Positions 13,101-25,900 of a stretch of DNA of 64,000 nucleotides are shown piece after piece; position 1 is the first letter of the stretch, and every line of letters starts with the position of its first letter. This DNA comes from Tubulanus polymorphus. Taxonomy: Eukaryota > Nemertea > Palaeonemertea > Tubulaniformes > Tubulanidae. The translations under genes were made by a program, and so were the position numbers. Under the pieces are notes generated by a model. The model was not told the origin of the DNA, did not search any database, and saw nothing but the letters and a program-made list of their open reading frames with translations. The stretch is taken from assembly GCF_964204645.1 (NCBI RefSeq), contig NC_134031.1, forward strand, positions 20,457,307 to 20,521,306. The letters are read 5' to 3'.

Positions 13101-16100
13101 ATTGGCCGATGAGTAAGTTTGTCCATCTTTTGGACGCCAATTCAGAAATGCCATTTGCCATTTGTTATATAAGGTTTATAATATGTTTACGACTATGTTT
13201 TCATCAGTGTCAGTTTGTTTGTAGATCTCAGAGTCAGGAAATGGATGAAATAACCCCTGCAAATCGCGTTCTGCAAACCTTCAAGAATATCTATCTTGCA
13301 TCAGGTAAAGAAAGAGAGACATAACGTGGCCAAATTCTTTATAACGCGCAGTTTTTCATTGGTCCTAACGGTGGCATTATGAAGGACATTTACTGTATTT
13401 CAAAAATTAGTCAATTGGTTTATCATCGTTACTATGGTATTTGAGGATCCCTAGGGCTAACATAAATACTCTGTCTTCTGAAACTGGTTCTTGTTGATCT
13501 GTGGTTATTACAAGTATTCAAATCAAAATATCATAAATAAACTGTTGAATTGCTGAATATTTTTGTAGCGGTGAATTTGGAGCTATTGGCTAATCCATCG
13601 TCTCAGGCAGCTAGTCAAGATGATTCAACGGTGAATGAAGTCGCGAAACAACAGTTTTTGGTGCAGTATCTAAAGGTTTGTCAGTCACAAGGTTTCAATT
13701 TTGGATTCTCAAAGTTAAATATGATCTCCTCTGATTTGAGGTTATCGAGTGATTTCTAATGATATCAGAGATTGTTCAGTCCTATTATCAAATTGATGGT
13801 GTAAGGTCCGATACAGATGTTATTCAACCTATTTCAGGGGTCAATATGTAGGATTATGGAATTTATTTTTGGATGTCCAGTAGATGTTTTCATAGTCAAA
13901 GAGTGGTTAGACTACTGAACTCAGTTCCACTGTTGTTAAATAAGATTTGACATGAGCACTGTAAAACATCGATGAAAGTGAACTAATTCGATTCATCCTC
14001 CTGGGATGGGGATTAGAACCTGATGGCATCGCTGCACTCAGCCACGATACGAAACCTGTACCGTGGCGAGTCTCGATGCCATCAGCTTCGAATAAAAGTG
14101 GCCATTGAAAAGTGGTTGAATGATCTGAAAAGTAATATATGACGAATATGTTTTCTAGGATTCTATGGTTTTCGCGGGGCAGATACAGAAAGCGTTGTCG
14201 GTTATCTGTCAGTTGCTCGGCTCGAAGGTTCAGACCGATGTGCTCGAAGCGGTCGAGTTTTTCGTCGCGGCGTTTGATTTTGGCGTGTTGAACGCGATGC
14301 GAGGAGTTCGCGCGATGTTCACGCTCGTTTATAGCAAAGAGAATAAAGTGAAAGACTCTGTAGTGAACGCTTATAAACGACTGTATCTTACACCGGCTGA
14401 TGGTAACGCGCGGTAAGTTAGAAACATTATTAGTTTGTATTAACCCTTTCAGTGCGGTGTATTAATCCGTGATTAACTTTGTTAGTACACCGAATTGCAG
14501 TGTACTGGGTGTATCAGGGAGCCACTGAGCTAGAAAAAAACCTGTGAAGTCAGAAAAGAAAATTTCACATATCTTACCAAAAACCTGGAAATCGGTACAT
14601 GATTCAACATTTTGAGGCAGAAAGTGGCCACCCTGATAGATCTAATTAGTAGTTTACTGGTATGCCCTACTGAACTTTGTACTGGGGTGGAATTTTTTCA
14701 TAATTTTCAAATTATCTCTTGCACTATAGGAACCTGCATTGAAAAGGGAAACTTTTCCGACTTCTTCTATATTCTGTAATGTTTTCATTTCTATAGAGCA
14801 CAAGCGATGGCAGTTGTGAATAATTTAACAGCTCTGACGATCGGAGCGTGTAAAAAAGAGCTTACTTCAATGGAAGAATTGGTATGTCTCTAGTTTCAAT
14901 TTGATGTAAAACTAATTTGAAAATGGAAATTCGAGGTTGTCTGTTTTGCCTATAACATTATCAAATGTGGTAGTTGGACTAAGACAATAAGTAATGTCTA
15001 TTACAACTTGTTTGCACAGACATCGGGTGCTATAACTCGGCACATATCGAAGGATTATCAAAACATTTTCTCGTACTCAAATCTAACAGTTTGGATATTT
15101 TAGTTCAGCTGTGTGCTGATGATTTTAAGAGCGTTATCGGGTATTTACTGAGTTATGGCGCCTGATGTTGGTGCAACAAGTTGAAATAGTCGTTGATCTC
15201 CTCGCTGGGATACGACGTACATGTTATAGTAGCTATTGTAATTCCTATTCATACTGTTATTGTAGGTTTGTGAGTACGTAAAGAATGGAGATATCACCGA
15301 ACCGGTTATAAAACTTCTGTGGGAAAGATTTACGATGAAAATATCGAATACGACCTCGGAAGAAAGTCGAGCTGCTCTCGTTCTTCTAGGAATGGCTGCC
15401 AAGTAAGTTCTTTTCGAATTGCCTACATTGCGATTTTCGTGATTTTGCGATGAAAAGATCGTCGATTTATAAGATATTTTTGCTTTATCTACCGGTTTAC
15501 ATTTGAAAAATGTTCTCGTATATGAATATCTCGCTGATTTTCTTTTTTTAAGAGCTGAGGAGAACATTGCGCGTAGTAATATCGACATCCTTGTATCGGA
15601 GGGACTAGGGCCGCGAGCTCGTCAGGATCTGATGTTAGCTCGTGACGCTTGTATCATGCTATTGCGAATAGGCGGATCAGTGAAGGTAAGTAACACCTGT
15701 TCAGTTTTCGACCTCTCTCCCTTGCTTTATAACAAATCGAGAAAATTCTCTATATGAAGAACGGTAAATCTACACTAAAGCGCTGTTGAAATCATCTTTG
15801 ATAGGTTTATAAATCAGTTATTTACAGTAACTAGAACTGAGAACTCAATCAATGCTCTGTTTAACATGGTTTGTTATATACATTTTTAGCCCAAAGCTGG
15901 TCAAACTGTTGAACCGTTCAGATTATCAGAATCTCATTCCATATTCACCGAATTACAGAATCTACTTTACGAAGGTAACATCCATTTTATTACTTGCCTT
16001 TCATACATTTTAGTTTAAAGGACTTGTCTTCCACTTCCCCCGAGCCTCTGGTAACTCATTCGGATATTTCAGAATGATAAGATCTGTGGAAAGACCTTGA

Positions 16101-19100
16101 ATTTGTTTGCCTATACAGCTGGATATGAACTACAATATAGCAGACAGTCTTCTGCTAATCAATAAACGCCTATATACCACTATGCTGTACTAGCACACTT
16201 GCACTTTACAAGCCAATCGAAATATCAGTCTCTATAGGAAGTGAACTGGTTGAAATTAATGACGAATCATATACGTTGTATTTGTAGGATTTTTCATAAA
16301 GGATGATAATCATTGGGTACCGATGGCTGAACAGGCCGTGAATGTGATCTATAAACTAGCCGAACATCCTGACACAATCTGCGGCAACGTCATCAAACGA
16401 CTTCTTAAACAAGTTTTCACTGATTCTTCAACATCCGATGAACGTGAAGTGAATGCTGTCATGGAGGTCAACAATAGTGATTCGCAAGGTTTGTCGTTAG
16501 TAGAAATCTGAAATACGGCTGAGACGTGTTAGTGAAATAAAGTGTAATCCTTATTAACTTAAGATAAATGAAAAGATCCCACGATAGAATGAAACCACAA
16601 AGTTTCGGCCATTAACTAACAGGTGGTAATTCTAATCTATGTGATCATCAGAACCATTTCCATTTACACAATTTTGAACATTAAATGTCCATCATGGAAA
16701 CTATTTATTTTCATCGGGGTCTGTCCATCCGTCATGAATGATTGAAAGTCTAAATAACAAGTAATGCTTTTGCAATTATTCAGGAGTTGAAATAGTGTAT
16801 TGACTCTGTTCATGAATTCATAAAGGTTCAGCCGGTTCTGTAATCAGCAGTCAGGTGTCGGCCGTCTCTGACAGTCAAGATTTTCCCAAAGACATCCAAT
16901 GCTCGACGGTGTATTTGACGAAGTTGTTATCGATGGCCGGACACATGGCATTACGTCAGCTGATACACCTCGACGTCGCCGTGTTCGGTGAATTCAAACG
17001 CAGACGCGTCATACAAGACGAAGAAAACGAAAAGGGAAAAGCGAACAAGAAAAAGAGTAAATTAACGAGCGTCAGTGATACGGTTTCTAAAAGTAGACAG
17101 GTCGGTGCAAAATAGACAAAAACTGTTTGACTTTATAGATTTATAGTTTCTATTAAAACGTGGTCATCATCGAAATAATTGTCAAAAAATAAGCCACAGA
17201 TGATGATTCAACTAATCTTATTGAACCCAAAAGTCGAAAGCCAAGTTTCTTTTTTGTGTCAGTTTTTCAGAGTTTGAAATATTTCGCCCATATTTGGAAA
17301 GTTGAATTTTACTCTTTAGAATTGAGATTTGATGATATTTGAAATTTCATTATACGTATTAGTTTATTCATTAAGATTTGTTTTATTTATTTCTTTTCGC
17401 TTTTCAATCAAACAGGAAAGTACGACGACAGTTGAAGCGATTGAGGATGAACTCGGATTAGCTGGTGGAGCTGAGGAAGATGTGGAAGCTGAATACATCA
17501 GAAAAATCTGCGAGGAAGACCTCATTTCAGGTATTTGGCGTACATTTGTTTAAAACATGTCATGATTCAGCCATATGTTTAGTCATATGGGAAGCCACAC
17601 ATGTATATGGGATCCGATTTGAGAATATGTCACTGAGACATCAGAGGGTTTTCATAGAACTAAAGTTGCTTTATGCCCAAATTTTAGTTCCATCGGTATT
17701 GGAGGATAGTGAGTTCTTCAGTGGCTTCTCACTGATCATAGAGAAACCACCTACCTACCGGTACTCATAATATCCTCAGTGGTGTTCAGTGTCTTAAAAA
17801 ACATCACTCAGTTGTAGCTTATATCCCATTTTTCTGTCCTACACTTTGGATTATCAAATTTGTTGAAAATTATCTCTTTTCGTATTTTAAACTAGGTGAC
17901 AATTTGTTGGCACTGTTCCAGCCGATTATTGTAGCTGTATGCAGTAATCCGAGTAAATACTCCGATCCCGATTTACAATCATCGGCCGCTTTGGCTCTCG
18001 CTAAATTCATGTTAGTCAGGTGAGTTACGTGGGCGATAAAGATCGATTAACGGTGGCCACTGACCTGAAAATCCTTGAAAACTCGGGGAATTAGATAAAT
18101 CTTTAAAAAAAATCAGGGAATTTGACAAATTTTACCAAAAACCTGGAAAAGTCAGGGAATTCAGATACTGTTATTTACTTTCATTATCGGTACATGATTC
18201 AATGTAAAATTTTATATCTAGAAATTTCTCTGAATTTTGTGTAGTAGTCGCATGGAAAAAATTAGGGAAAACTCGGGGGATTTGTAAACGGGCGGAAAGT
18301 GGCGCCACCCTGTCTTACCATCGATTACTGATAGATTTTTATATTTACCCTATATGATGATTATGACTTGTGATTATTGAATTTCTCATCTGAATTTAGT
18401 TCGGAGTTTTGTGATTCACAGTTGCAACTGCTGTTCACTATCCTGGATAAATCACCGAGCCCGGTCATTAGAGCTAATACAATCATAGCCCTCGGTGATT
18501 TGACGTTCAGATTTCCAAACAACATCGAACCATGGACCGGACATTTATACGCAAGGTAAAAACAATGTCAATGTCAAATGGTTGTGTATGGTGAGTTTGA
18601 ACTTCAGTGAACTACTGCGCTTCAGATCACAAACGAGGTCCGCTGTGTTACGTCAGGCAAATAGACGCGTGAAAATCCATGTCAAATTGAAGTAGTTTTA
18701 GCGAGTTTGTTGTAACTGTTTATTTGTGTAGGTTGCAAGATGATTCGATTCTCGTAAGAAGAAGTACATTGACTGTGTTAACTCATTTGATTCTCAACGA
18801 CATGGTCAAAGTGAAAGGGCAAATCAGCGAAATGGCTAAATGTATCATGGACGATGATCCGCGAATTAGTGGCCTGGCGAAATTATTCTTCCAGGAACTA
18901 GCGAGAAAGGTACAGGAATTTATCACTTAAATTCATCATGACCAGGACCTCGGGACGCCTGGTTCCATTTGGCTTAGATTTGACTCTCGATTTAAAACAT
19001 CAGGAGCAACCGATGACTTTTGAATTGGAGCCAATACAGTAATAATCGTGATTAAGAGTTGAATCTGGTTTACGTAAATTAATCATTTAAATCTGTATTT

Positions 19101-21338
19101 TAGGGTAACGCGGTCTACAATAACTTGCCCGATATGATCAGTCGTCTGTCCGATCCGGATATCGGAGTCTCCGAAGAATTCTTCCAAACTATCATGAAGT
19201 ACGTAGAATTGTGTAAATCAATTCTTATAAAAGCGAGCAAAATTTTAAGAAGTGCTACGGTTTATATTTGATTTGCGATTACAGCATTTCCAGATGTAAG
19301 CCATGCGCTTTATCGCGTGACCCACACCATACTGCCGGTCAATATTTAGTAAATCTCCTGATTATCTTTCGTTGCTATTTACGACAAGTCTCCAGCGCTG
19401 ACGGCGAACAAACTCTGACGTCTGCAGTATCTACAGGACTTCTTTCAACTGTCACTGATTTACTGCGTTAATAAGTATAGAATATGGTTTCCGTTTATTT
19501 TCAGGCTTTTATTCGCCTACATTCAGAAGGACAAACAAAGCGAAAGTTTAGTGGAAAAACTCTGTCATCGTTTCAAAGCTACCAGGTACAGACAAAACAT
19601 TGATGTCATGGCTTAGTCAGACATGGCTCATGGCTTGAATCTAAAAGTAGTATCTAGGTTTGAATGAAGCCTGTTCGCTGCCAACAATGAGTTATTTTGA
19701 TGCTGATCCTTCTTATTGACAGGGAATAACACACTTTCTGATTGGCTGGCAATGTGAACAAACTCTGCATCATTTGCCATGCTCATTGGTCAATTTTGCA
19801 CAATGGCTGACTTGTTACGATAGCTCTATTGCCAACTACGAGATAACTCGTATTAGCAACTAGGAAGAAATGTGGCAGCCAATGTGTTAAATCTTAAGAA
19901 TTGCCTTAAGTTGTTAGATTGGCAAGAGAAACAAGGAGCATTTGAATCTAAAGCCTTGACATTGCGACTAGCACTGGGTCAATCTGGATGTTAATCTACC
20001 AGATTTTCTAATTATTATTGAACGTTGTGTTTCAGGAGCGAACGCCAGGCGCGAGATCTAGCGTTGTGCTTATCGATGTTAAACTACTCGGAACGCAGTG
20101 TTCGGAAAATTCAAGAGAACTTCCCGTGTTTCGCGGATAAACTTCACGACGAACAAGTGTTCAATTACTTCCAAACTATCGTAGCCAGCAGCAAAAAATC
20201 AGCTAAAGTTGATACAAAGGTATTTCATTATTCAAATAGTAGAAGCACTTCAAGTTTATGCAAAGTATTCGCAGTTTTTTTCAAATTTCAAATTATCTCC
20301 AGCACTTTTTGGTGAAAATTAGTCAGCACTGAAAGGGTTATTTATCTCTGTATTAATGTTTTATTTGTTCTCTCACAACAGACGATGATTGAAGAATTGG
20401 AAGCTCGTTTGGAGGAATGTCACTTGAAGGGCGCTGATGCCGAACTCGTAGCTCAGAAAGCGAGTAAGGCTTCGGCAGCAGCTAAAGCGCGGAAACGCTC
20501 GCCTCGAAAGTCTCCAAAAACACCCGGTGAGTTCGTAAATAAATGTGGAATATTAGTAACTAACGATACACCACATTGTTGCCGCATTGAGACTCTGTAA
20601 CGTGATGCCTGTTAATGAATGCCCCGGGTGGACATTTCCAGCACTTTCGGGTATTGATTGTCAGCACTGAAAGGGTTCAGGCATTGAATGTCTCAGTTGG
20701 TCCAGATACAGGATGGCCAATGACCTGGAAAACCTTGAAAACTAGGGAATCGGAAAAATCTATAAAAAAATCAGAGAAACTTTTTGTCAAAATTAACCAG
20801 AATCCTGAAAAATTCTTATGGCTAGTTTTATAGACTGGTATTACTTTGAACCCGGGGGCTACAACTATTTCTGATTCTCTCTGGAATATTTCGCAATGAC
20901 ACGGAAAAATCAGGGAATTTGTATATTGGTAGAAAGTGGCGCCACCCTGATATGCACATACAGTATAGAAAGGCGTTTTCACGATGTTTTGTAGGTAAAA
21001 CCCGGTCGCCGCCGATAGTGCCTCGTGCGACGCGACGTAAAACAACGACGACAGCCGTGAAAAAGAAACCATTCGAACTGAGTGACGATGATGATGATCT
21101 GATTCTACCGACGAGATCGGTACCACGACCAAAACGTCAGACCGGTAAATCACGAGCACCGGTCATCGAATCTGACGATGACGACGACAATGATGACGAT
21201 GATGATGATGAAGATGATGAAGTTGCTGTTACTCGGCGAAGCGTTAAACCGAATAACCGACGCGGCAAAATTCGACAAAAGATCATCATGGATTCAGATG
21301 ATGATGAGTTGTTTGAAATGGACAGGTTTGTATTATAA
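7121..21338 (+). CDS. NCAPD2: Condensin complex subunit D2 (CAP-D2), complete
   Basis: HEAT-repeat subunit of condensin I, which binds the SMC2-SMC4/CAP-H ring and compacts mitotic chromosomes. There are 32 coding exons: 7121-7238, 7938-8013, 8186-8244, 8778-8950, 9346-9497, 9674-9795, 10799-10922, 11137-11284, 11659-11781, 11853-11927, 12076-12210, 12459-12549, 12764-12893, 12990-13112, 13225-13304, 13569-13675, 14159-14412, 14797-14881, 15266-15402, 15553-15685, 15890-15974, 16288-16488, 16826-17100, 17416-17530, 17896-18019, 18400-18555, 18732-18909, 19104-19198, 19505-19585, 20036-20219, 20382-20526, 20995-21338. Phase is kept throughout and the total is 1475 codons plus stop (human about 1400). 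Strong landmarks are FLTELAEKIP, FDFGVLNAMRGVR, NPSKYSDPDLQSSAALAL, HLILNDMVKVKGQ and NLPDMISRLSDPDIG. The C-terminus is basic then strongly acidic (Asp-rich tract coded about 21170-21215). The start at 7121 gives MTYEFLVP, fitting family N-termini. Possible poly(A) signal AATAAA near 22129. Confidence 0.95.
9062..9215. mobile_element. Hairpin MITE with perfect 48-base arms
   Basis: Bases 9062-9109 (starting GGAGAGAATCCCACAATGAT) are exactly reverse-complemented at 9168-9215, with a 58-base loop. It sits in NCAPD2 intron 4. Perfect arms imply either recent insertion or arm homogenisation. Degenerate relatives sharing a CCCAC(A/G)AT core and GTTTCG appear near 16570-16650 and 53380-53465. Confidence 0.75.
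13980..14095. repeat. Possible tRNA-derived SINE-like fragment
   Basis: Contains GATGCCATCAGCTTCGAA (about 14074-14091) and an internal inverted partner, AACCTGATGGCATCG at about 14017. The phrase TCTCGATGCCATCAGGTTCG recurs near 55300, and B-box-like TTCGAA words also occur near 22199, 43214 and 62540. No full tRNA cloverleaf could be drawn, so SINE origin is tentative. Confidence 0.35.
14540..14635. mobile_element. Partial copy of the CAGGGTGGC MITE family
   Basis: Lies in an NCAPD2 intron and shares ACCAAAAACCTGGAAA, CGGTACATGATTCAA and the terminal GAAAGTGGCCACCCTGAT with the longer element at 18052-18312. Only the right part is recognisable. Confidence 0.55.
18052..18312. mobile_element. 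CAGGGTGGC-family MITE in NCAPD2 intron
   Basis: About 260 bases starting GGTGGCCACTGACCTGAAAA and ending GAAAGTGGCGCCACCCTG, so its ends are short inverted repeats. The inside has repeated phrases of the type TCAGGGAATT. Non-coding. A second copy in the same orientation is at 20709-20949. Confidence 0.65.
20709..20949. mobile_element. CAGGGTGGC-family MITE, second copy in NCAPD2
   Basis: Begins CAGGATGGCCAATGACCTGG and ends GAAAGTGGCGCCACCCTGA, matching the element at 18052-18312 at both ends and in the AATCAGGGAATTTG phrase. It ends 45 bases before the last NCAPD2 exon. Confidence 0.65.
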
Positions 21339-22536
21339 TTTATAACTCTAAAGTGAGTTGTATAGCCAAGACTAAAGCTGTCTACATCTACCACTGTTTG
21401 AGAGTAGTTTGTGCTCTTAGATAATTCAATTACAAATGTTCTCTCAAAACCAGAACAATTTCTTGTTCATTTTCAATTAAACTTGACTATTTTCCATATC
21501 AAATGACTCATTTTTGCTGAAAACTACTACAATCTGAGATATCATCTGGTCTGCTAAATGGCAGATTTAAGACCATTTCGCTCTGAAAGCCAATCTCTCA
21601 AGCCATATTGTGATTAAGACCAATTTTTGACACAAGTCTCAATTGTGTCATGGGTTATTTTATAGATTAGCAGGGGCTGCAGTTGCTCAATTGTTGGTTA
21701 AAGATAACTGGCAGATAGATTCCATAGTGACAATGAAATTTTAACTAGTTTTACCGGTTTTAGCTATCGGCACCTCATTTCAGTATCGACTGATCTACGC
21801 TCAGAATTATTTCACAATGTGTTATTTTGCTGTATATTTTTAGCTGATTGTCACCCGTCTAGAAAAGGCTCTTAATACGAAGAAGATCGAATCGTATGCG
21901 TTAATGGAATTCGTATAAAATGGCATCAGCTCTGGATTCCTGTGACCCATTTCCTTAGTTTTGGTTCAAATTCCAAAATTCAACACACCCGCGAAATTGA
22001 AAAATTTTTCTCTAGTAATTTGTTTAGATAATGATAATCTACCTTACTGCCGAACTGGGCTCAAATTTAAATCTGCATTTCTTCCATATTATTACATTAT
22101 ATTTTTATGTTTATATCGTGTTTGTGTAAATAAATATTTGATATGTATTTGTATATGAAAAGATATTTTGAGACATTACTTTCTTTGGAAATACGGGATT
22201 CGAACCTATTTGCCTCAGGTGTACTCTTTAATCAGATCGGAGAATCCATCGAAGTGGTGTGATTGGATTTTGTGTGGAGCCACCCGAGGATTTCGGATGG
22301 AGACTTTGGAGGTCATAAAAGAATACGCCCGGACAGTTTTATCGGTTATAGAGACACTCACTAACTCTACACCCTGAAGGTCGTTGCGCCTGTAGATCTG
22401 TCAAACTAAATTCCACGTAAAAGGAAAGTTTCTTCAATATTGATGTCGAACTGGGCAAAATCAAAGCTAAAATTAGGTATGCTTGACAAATATGATTATG
22501 TTCATTGGCTTTTTATCTTAATAATATGCACGATGC
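21339..22536. other. NCAPD2 3' flank and unassigned sequence
   Basis: Probably includes the NCAPD2 3' untranslated region up to an AATAAA near 22129. Bases 21520-21660 contain phrases (AAGACCATTT, AAGACCAATTTT) shared with the GGGGCC MITE family at 3892-4035. An isolated exon-like stretch at 22220-22377 is described separately. Confidence 0.4.
22220..22377 (+). CDS. Isolated exon-like open frame, unknown
   Basis: Not recognised. An open frame of 52 codons follows an acceptor-like TTTGCCTCAG and ends in TGA at 22377; it starts VYSLIRSENPSKWCDWILCG and ends ETLTNSTP. Composition looks protein-like (Trp, Cys, amphipathic C-terminus), but no upstream exon on the plus strand was found and the acceptor overlaps a TTCGAA word of the SINE-like kind. 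It could be a terminal exon, a remnant, or chance. Confidence 0.2.
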
Positions 22537-22758
22537 TTAGCTTGCACCCGCTGGAAGTCGATGGTGGATTTTCTTCAGAAAATTCAATTTCTTGGGCTTT
22601 TGGCCCTTGCCACTTGAACTTGGACCTAGTCTAGTACCTAGCCGTTGTTCCTCAAACAACGAACCGGTCTCTCCAGTGTTTCCAGCTCCCTTCGAATTTT
22701 GCGATGTTTTACCGGTGATCGCTGGAGGATGATTTTCTTTATTCGATGATGTGTGTAA
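22537..22758 (-). pseudogene. Inverted exon remnant related to tail-anchored gene exon 1
   Basis: The minus strand is open for about 70 codons without a start Met and ends in TAA at 22537. It contains ENHPPAITGK and, near the end, KKLNFLKKIHHR. The first exon of the neighbouring plus-strand gene at 22962 has SNPPAIT followed by a basic (R)LKFWKKKK stretch in the same order. This suggests an inverted, diverged copy of that exon, or the terminal exon of a paralogue. No splice partner was found. Confidence 0.35.
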
Positions 22759-22961
22759 CAGGAATGATCAATTAAGTTAGGCCTACTTAAACCAGTTTCT
22801 GGTCAACCCAGTCAAATATTTATTGCTAACTGCAGTCTACTTAGTCTTTAACGGTAGGCTTCTAAGTCTATCTTTGAGCCATACTCGCACCTACATATGT
22901 GGAGCAAATCTATATTTTAGTTCAGCACTTTAATCGAGAATTCAGCTAGACCAAGTTAATA

Positions 22962-25900
22962 ATGGCAGAATCAAATCCACCCGCAATCACCCACACGAAA
23001 AAGAAGAAAAGATTCCGATTGAAATTTTGGAAAAAGAAAAAACGTAGGGATTTAGAGCCAAATGAGACATTAACCACAGAATCAGGTATGTGCTTTATAG
23101 GTGTGATGCGGGTTAGAGAGTTTAATATCTTTAGCTACCGTTAGTATGGCTTGAAATCGATGATACATGTCAAAAGTTGATTTAATTTTTCTGTTTACGG
23201 AAATTGATTCTCAAGTTTTAGTTTCCGTAAACGGCTGGAAATCCAACTTGAGCATAGTTTACTGTACCATTTGTAACATTTGATATACATTGCATAATAA
23301 TTCATTAAAGGAGAGTAATTTTCTCAGATTGGCTAATTCATTTCCATACAGAATATTCTGGTTGTTTTAGAACATCTTTCGCTATCGCAACAAACTTGTC
23401 CTGTTGTTCTGTAAATAAAATAATTACAAATTGTAATGTCTGACCTTGTCTAATCGATGTGTTTAGAAATTTGGATTGTTACGTGGGTGATTCTGAGAAT
23501 TGTGTGCGTATGAAAAGTTTCTACCTTTTCACATTTTTTACCTTTGTAAGTTGGAGCAGAAACATAAACAAATCCCAGGAAACTACCAATCCGTCCTCCT
23601 GGGTATTTCACTTGATCTTGTGGGTCTAACCAAAGATGTACTTCCGGATGGCGTTTCAAAACTCCAAACTCTATCAGGTTTTCAACTGTGTCCGTAGCAA
23701 AAGTTGTAAGATATCCTACCATGAATTTTGTGCCATTTGGGGTAGGTGCCTTCGGTACTATCCCTTGACTGACTTTCAACAGCGCCTCAAAGCAGTTTCC
23801 ATCATCGAGGCAAGCTCTAAACATTGGTATACATTCAGTGGCAATCCTATGATTCACCTCTATTATTTTATGGCTTCCATCTTTCATAATCACCATTTCC
23901 AAAAAAACGAATTGATTATTGAATCCATAGTCAATCATTCTCTGAACGACAATGTCAAAGGTTTTCCAGATTTCTTCCTGGGTATCTTTTTGTACTCTTG
24001 ACGGGTATGACAGGCTCGACATCTCCACAGGGTCAGTTTCCCAAAAGTTAGCGTCAGCTATTGCCCATTTGATAATCTGACCACGGGCAACTAGTCCAGT
24101 TACAACTAGGAACATATCGAAGTCTTCGAATTCTTCCACTATCAGTGCATTTTCAGGACAAGGTGCTCCAACTTTCGACAGAAATTCTTCATCGAATCGA
24201 TGCCATTTCTTCTCTACTTTAAGACTCTCGTAAGCTCCCAGATTCTCCCGCAAAGCATTTTCACATTTGATCTTCTTCGAACCGACGGAATGTGTTCCCG
24301 TGCACGGCTTCACAAAACAAGGAAATCCCACTTGGTTGAGGACATCATGTATTTCAGTAGGCGAAGCATCATACCTCAATAATCGATAATTAATTCCACC
24401 TTGTTCTTTAGTGAAATACAAACGAGTGTAATATTTATGTAAAGCGATGGCTACTGATTTCAATGATGGTCCAGGTATATGAGGTAACCTTTCACAGATT
24501 GCAGCGCTGATTATAGCAGCGATATCGCGTAGTCCTAACACGCCAGTTATTTGTTCATTCTTCACTATATCGATACATCTCTCTGTGAAATCAAATATAT
24601 CTTCATCGGGTGAACGGATTATATTCATAAACTCGTAGCATTCCTTCACTTCTTCTCTCAATTCCTGAATTCCGATTTCTGAAGAATGCACTTCCATCGG
24701 TTCGTAGCAAATCATTGCGATCTTTGACTTTGTTTTAGACATGATTATTTTTCCGCCAAAGAAATCAGTGATCGTTGATATTTTTTTCTTACTTTGAGCA
24801 GTTTATGATTTACACTAGTGCTGAGTTGAGTGCTGTGAACTTGAATGATCATGGAGTAATGAATTGACAAATGATTATTCTGATCTGAACTTGTATTCGT
24901 GTTGTTTTGTTCAAATTGTGCCAACTGAGGTCATGGCTATATGTCATACACAGATACATATTCGACAAATATACATTAGAAGATTATAGAAGCGATATCG
25001 CGTAGTCCTAACACGCCAGTTATTTGTTCATTCTTCACTATAACGATACATCTCTCTGTGAAATCAAATATATCTACATCCGGTGAACGGATTATATTCA
25101 TAAACTCATAACATTCCTTCACTTCTTCTTTTAAACTACCGATGCAGATTTTTGATGCTCCGACATCCATCGACTCGTTCGAGATAATTGCAATTTTTGT
25201 TTTGGACATGGTAATTTTAACCCTTAACCACTTCTACGAGTGGTCACTATTAGATTTGAGTCAGTAAGGTGACTGCGTTCAGTCTGACAACTCCAATGTT
25301 GCACAAGGTGAAGCCTCAGTTATTGTATTTAATCCATTGTATATTAATGTGGCATTTAGCGAATAAAACAGGCCTCAGTCAATAGCTGCAATATGAAAGG
25401 TCTGGGTCATTTGAAAATGCACGTTAGAGATCAATGAAAACGAGGCAATAAAAATGTATAAAAGTTTGTTGTTAAAAAGGAGATAAATTTAGAAATATTA
25501 TATACTTCTTTGTAATACCTACGACAAGTGATGTCACATTATTTCTTGGAAGCCAAATTCAATAATTCTGAGAAATAAAGAGTAGAAGTAAAATTTAAGG
25601 AAGGGGTTGTAATTAAGACATATAAGATAGAAATCCATTTTACCCACACTGCACTATTATATTTATAGATAACTCTGTTAGCTGCTGTTAGTTAATGTCC
25701 ATTCAGTTGACTATTCTTAATGACTTCTTACCCACAGATTTATGGCACAGACACTTGGAAATTATGGAAGTCGAGCTTTTAAAATCTCATAATCTAACCT
25801 ATAGAATTCTATGCCTAAAACAATACAGGATTAGCCTGTCTGTTGATACTTTCAAACATAATCTTAAAACCTTCCTTTTTCGAAGAACATAGGAATCCGA

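Noticed and set aside
20677-21159. 160-codon minus-strand frame over the NCAPD2 3' end
   Set aside because: It overlaps a MITE and the last NCAPD2 exon in antisense; the plus-strand exon is supported by phase and homology.
25695-25892. LINE reverse transcriptase remnant
   Set aside because: Only about 20 residues resemble an RT C-terminal tail; too little to annotate as a mobile element.
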